DNA from: 2-02-FULL-55-14 sp964473365
GTDB taxonomy: Bacteria; Bacteroidota; Ignavibacteria; UBA10030
Direction: 5' to 3'
Assembly (NCBI GenBank): GCA_964473365.1
Contig: CAYYOV010000003.1
Span: forward strand, 62,001-126,000
Length of the DNA stretch: 64,000 nt
Shown: positions 62,666-64,000 of the stretch, piece after piece
How the letters are laid out: the number at the start of each line of letters is the position of its first letter
Position numbering within the stretch: the first letter of the stretch is position 1
The notes under the pieces: generated by a model
What the model was told of the DNA's origin: nothing
The model's database searches: none
What the model saw: the letters and a program-made list of their open reading frames with translations, nothing else
Made by a program: the position numbers and the translations under genes

Positions 62666-63339
62666 CAGCGGCTCGGAGACGGATTATAATACTCCACGGG
62701 CGCCTTATTCGGACGCAGGATCTGCGTCAGGAGGTCGTCAAAATCGACCTTCTTGTTCACGAAATCGATATCGGTGGCCCGGACGATGAGCAACGGAGCG
62801 GCCTTGTACCGGAAGAAAAAGTAGTTGTATGCCTCGTTCAACTCCCGGATATACTCCTCCGACATGCTTTCTTCCATCTCACGGCCGCGCATGCGAATGT
62901 TCTTCATCAGGCGGTCGACGCTCGACTGCAGGTAGATGACGAGGTCCGGCTGCGGGATGTTCTTTTCGATGGATCCGAGCAGGCTCTCGTAGAGCTTCAG
63001 CTCCTCGTCCTGCAGCGTGAGGTAGGCAAAGATCTTGTCCTTGTCGAAGATATAATCGGCAATGACATGCGAATGGAACAGGTCGGCCTGAAACAGGTCC
63101 TGCTGCTGGCGGTAACGGCTGAGAAGGAAGAAGATCTGCGTCTGAAAGGCGTAGCGCTCCGGATCCTCGTAGAACTTCGGGAGGAACGGATTTTCCTCGA
63201 ATTTTTCCAGGACCAGCCGTGCACCCAGACGCTCTGAAAGCATCCGGGCCAGCGTGGTCTTGCCAGCGCCGATGACGCCCTCGATGGCGATATGCCGGAT
63301 CTCGGCGGGAAGTTGCAGCTTCGATTCCTTGTCCGTCAT
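62665..63339 (-). CDS. Deoxynucleoside kinase
   Basis: Salvage kinase phosphorylating deoxynucleosides, 224 residues. The P-loop is GVIGAGKTT (21-29), followed by the conserved EKFEENPFLPKFYED and a DRY-like SRYRQQQD, and the lid Arg-rich segment (MKNIRMRGREMEESMSEEYI). Such dNK genes next to folK are common in Bacteroidota. The start at 63339 overlaps the folK stop by four bases and puts the P-loop at the usual distance. Confidence 0.88.
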   Translation of the reverse strand: MTDKESKLQLPAEIRHIAIEGVIGAGKTTLARMLSERLGARLVLEKFEENPFLPKFYEDPERYAFQTQIFFLLSRYRQQQDLFQADLFHSHVIADYIFDKDKIFAYLTLQDEELKLYESLLGSIEKNIPQPDLVIYLQSSVDRLMKNIRMRGREMEESMSEEYIRELNEAYNYFFFRYKAAPLLIVRATDIDFVNKKVDFDDLLTQILRPNKAPVEYYNPSPSR

Positions 63340-63830
63340 AGGTTCCCTTGAATGGGGACAACGCGATCTTGCCCGGGACACGCTTCGAGCAGGTCGATGA
63401 ATCGCTTTCCGGTGCGCGGGTCGGTCACGAACGGAGCGAGGTCGGCCAGCGGTCTCAATACGAAACGCCTCCGGTACACTTCCGGATGCGGGACGTCTGC
63501 CGGAGGGCCGCTCAACATCTGGTCGCCGTAGAACAGCAGGTCCAGGTCGATCTCGCGCGGGCCCCACCGCTCGGTGGCCGTCCGGCCCAACCGGTGCTCG
63601 ATCTGTTTCAGCCGCTGTAACAGGACCGCCGGTGGCAGGTCCGTCCAAACCTCAATCACCGCGTTGAGGAAATCACGCTGGTCTTTCTTCCCTACAGGTT
63701 CGGTCTCATAGACTGCCGAGACAGAGCGGACAGCAAGGTCAAGCATGGCCCGCATCTCGCCGACGGCCGCACGCAGAAAGCCAATGCGATCTCCGGTGTT
63801 CGAACCCAATCCGACAAAGCAACGAGTCAC
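63336..63830 (-). CDS. folK: 2-amino-4-hydroxy-6-hydroxymethyldihydropteridine pyrophosphokinase
   Basis: Transfers pyrophosphate from ATP to 6-hydroxymethyl-dihydropterin in folate synthesis. The 164 residues carry CFVGLGSNTGDR at the N-terminus, YETEPVGKKDQRDFLNAV, the HPPK signature RWGPREIDLDLLFYG, and the late PHPEVYRRRFVL. I place the start at GTG (63830) just before the conserved core; AAAGG lies nearby, and there is no ATG in frame between the folB end and the core. It lies 55 bases after folB. Confidence 0.92.
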   Translation of the reverse strand: MTRCFVGLGSNTGDRIGFLRAAVGEMRAMLDLAVRSVSAVYETEPVGKKDQRDFLNAVIEVWTDLPPAVLLQRLKQIEHRLGRTATERWGPREIDLDLLFYGDQMLSGPPADVPHPEVYRRRFVLRPLADLAPFVTDPRTGKRFIDLLEACPGQDRVVPIQGNL

Positions 63831-63885
63831 GCGACCTTTCAGGAACGGTGACACCCACCATGTGCGACGGCGCCAGCGATCCGCT

Positions 63886-64000
63886 CTACTTCTTTCTACG
63901 CCTCGTAACTTCCACCTCGACCGTATCGATGACGCCTTTGATGGGCGCACCAGGTTTGCGAACGCGCACCGTGACGACAGCGATCTTTGTGAACTCCTTC
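63886..64000 (-). CDS. folB: Dihydroneopterin aldolase, C-terminal end
   Basis: The last 38 residues of a protein that continues beyond the window. They read VRVRKPGAPIKGVIDTVEV followed by a basic end (RRRKK), matching the C-terminus of FolB, whose RKPxAPIxG motif is diagnostic. FolB cleaves dihydroneopterin to 6-hydroxymethyl-dihydropterin, the substrate of the following folK, so the two genes act in sequence. Confidence 0.85.
   Translation of the reverse strand, partial: KEFTKIAVVTVRVRKPGAPIKGVIDTVEVEVTRRRKK

Overview
The window is 64 kb of dense, GC-rich (about 58-60% by eye) bacterial chromosome with roughly 60 protein genes, four tRNA genes and a probable 6S RNA. I see no transposase, integrase, phage, CRISPR array or plasmid gene. 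Only rlmI and an outer-membrane-type protein (7772-9808) are on the plus strand; all other genes are on the minus strand. The gene set fits the Bacteroidota/Chlorobiota assemblage, probably a deep lineage such as Kapabacteria or Ignavibacteria. It includes a type IX secretion plug homologue, a 31-residue COX24-like basic protein, a nhaD-type antiporter among complex I genes, and folB-folK-deoxynucleoside kinase linkage. Good Shine-Dalgarno sequences before many starts argue against a typical Bacteroidia genome. The taxonomic call is an inference.

Layout, in coordinate order (transcription mostly runs right to left). 1-5553: cca, a Gfo/Idh/MocA oxidoreductase, the T9SS plug homologue, a GT-C type membrane glycosyltransferase and a HAD phosphatase form one overlapping run. 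5700-7771: fbaB and a stretch holding what looks like a decayed gene. 7772-9808: the plus-strand pair. 9827-18896: uvrA, an EF-G-like GTPase, two small envelope proteins, a zinc phospholipase/nuclease-like exported protein, then HU, a zinc-ribbon TPR protein, the COX24-like protein and sppA. 19010-23025: trxB, queG, a Rieske protein, an MBL-fold hydrolase, ferredoxin and a DUF309 protein. 23137-31369: gpmA and metH with an attenuator-like leader, an alcohol dehydrogenase, a thioredoxin-fold protein without its cysteines, argD and coaE. 31366-40835: rny, the 6S RNA, zapA, a coiled-coil protein, pheT, pheS, rplT, rpmI, infC and thrS. 41138-45118: tRNA-Val, an aldo-keto reductase, a POT-family transporter, and tRNA-Leu, tRNA-Cys and tRNA-Gly. 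45234-51123: a CYTH protein, greA, ribBA, yajC, tgt, a VanZ-like protein and nnr. 51272-58577: nuoJKLM, the antiporter and nuoN. 58645-64000: a Nat-type ABC exporter, asnS, a small membrane protein, a deoxynucleoside kinase, folK and the end of folB.

Most of this is core metabolism and gene expression: translation (thrS, infC, rpmI, rplT, pheST, asnS, rlmI, tgt/queG, tRNAs), cofactors (folate, riboflavin, CoA, NAD(P)H repair) and the membrane arm of complex I. The most interesting material is regulatory. The leaders of metH, thrS and pheS contain mutually exclusive hairpins, infC appears to start at a rare AUC codon, and a 6S RNA follows zapA. Two protein-level oddities stand out: the thioredoxin-fold protein with both active-site cysteines replaced by serine, and the antiporter inserted between nuoM and nuoN. 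I did not find a convincing undescribed multi-gene system.
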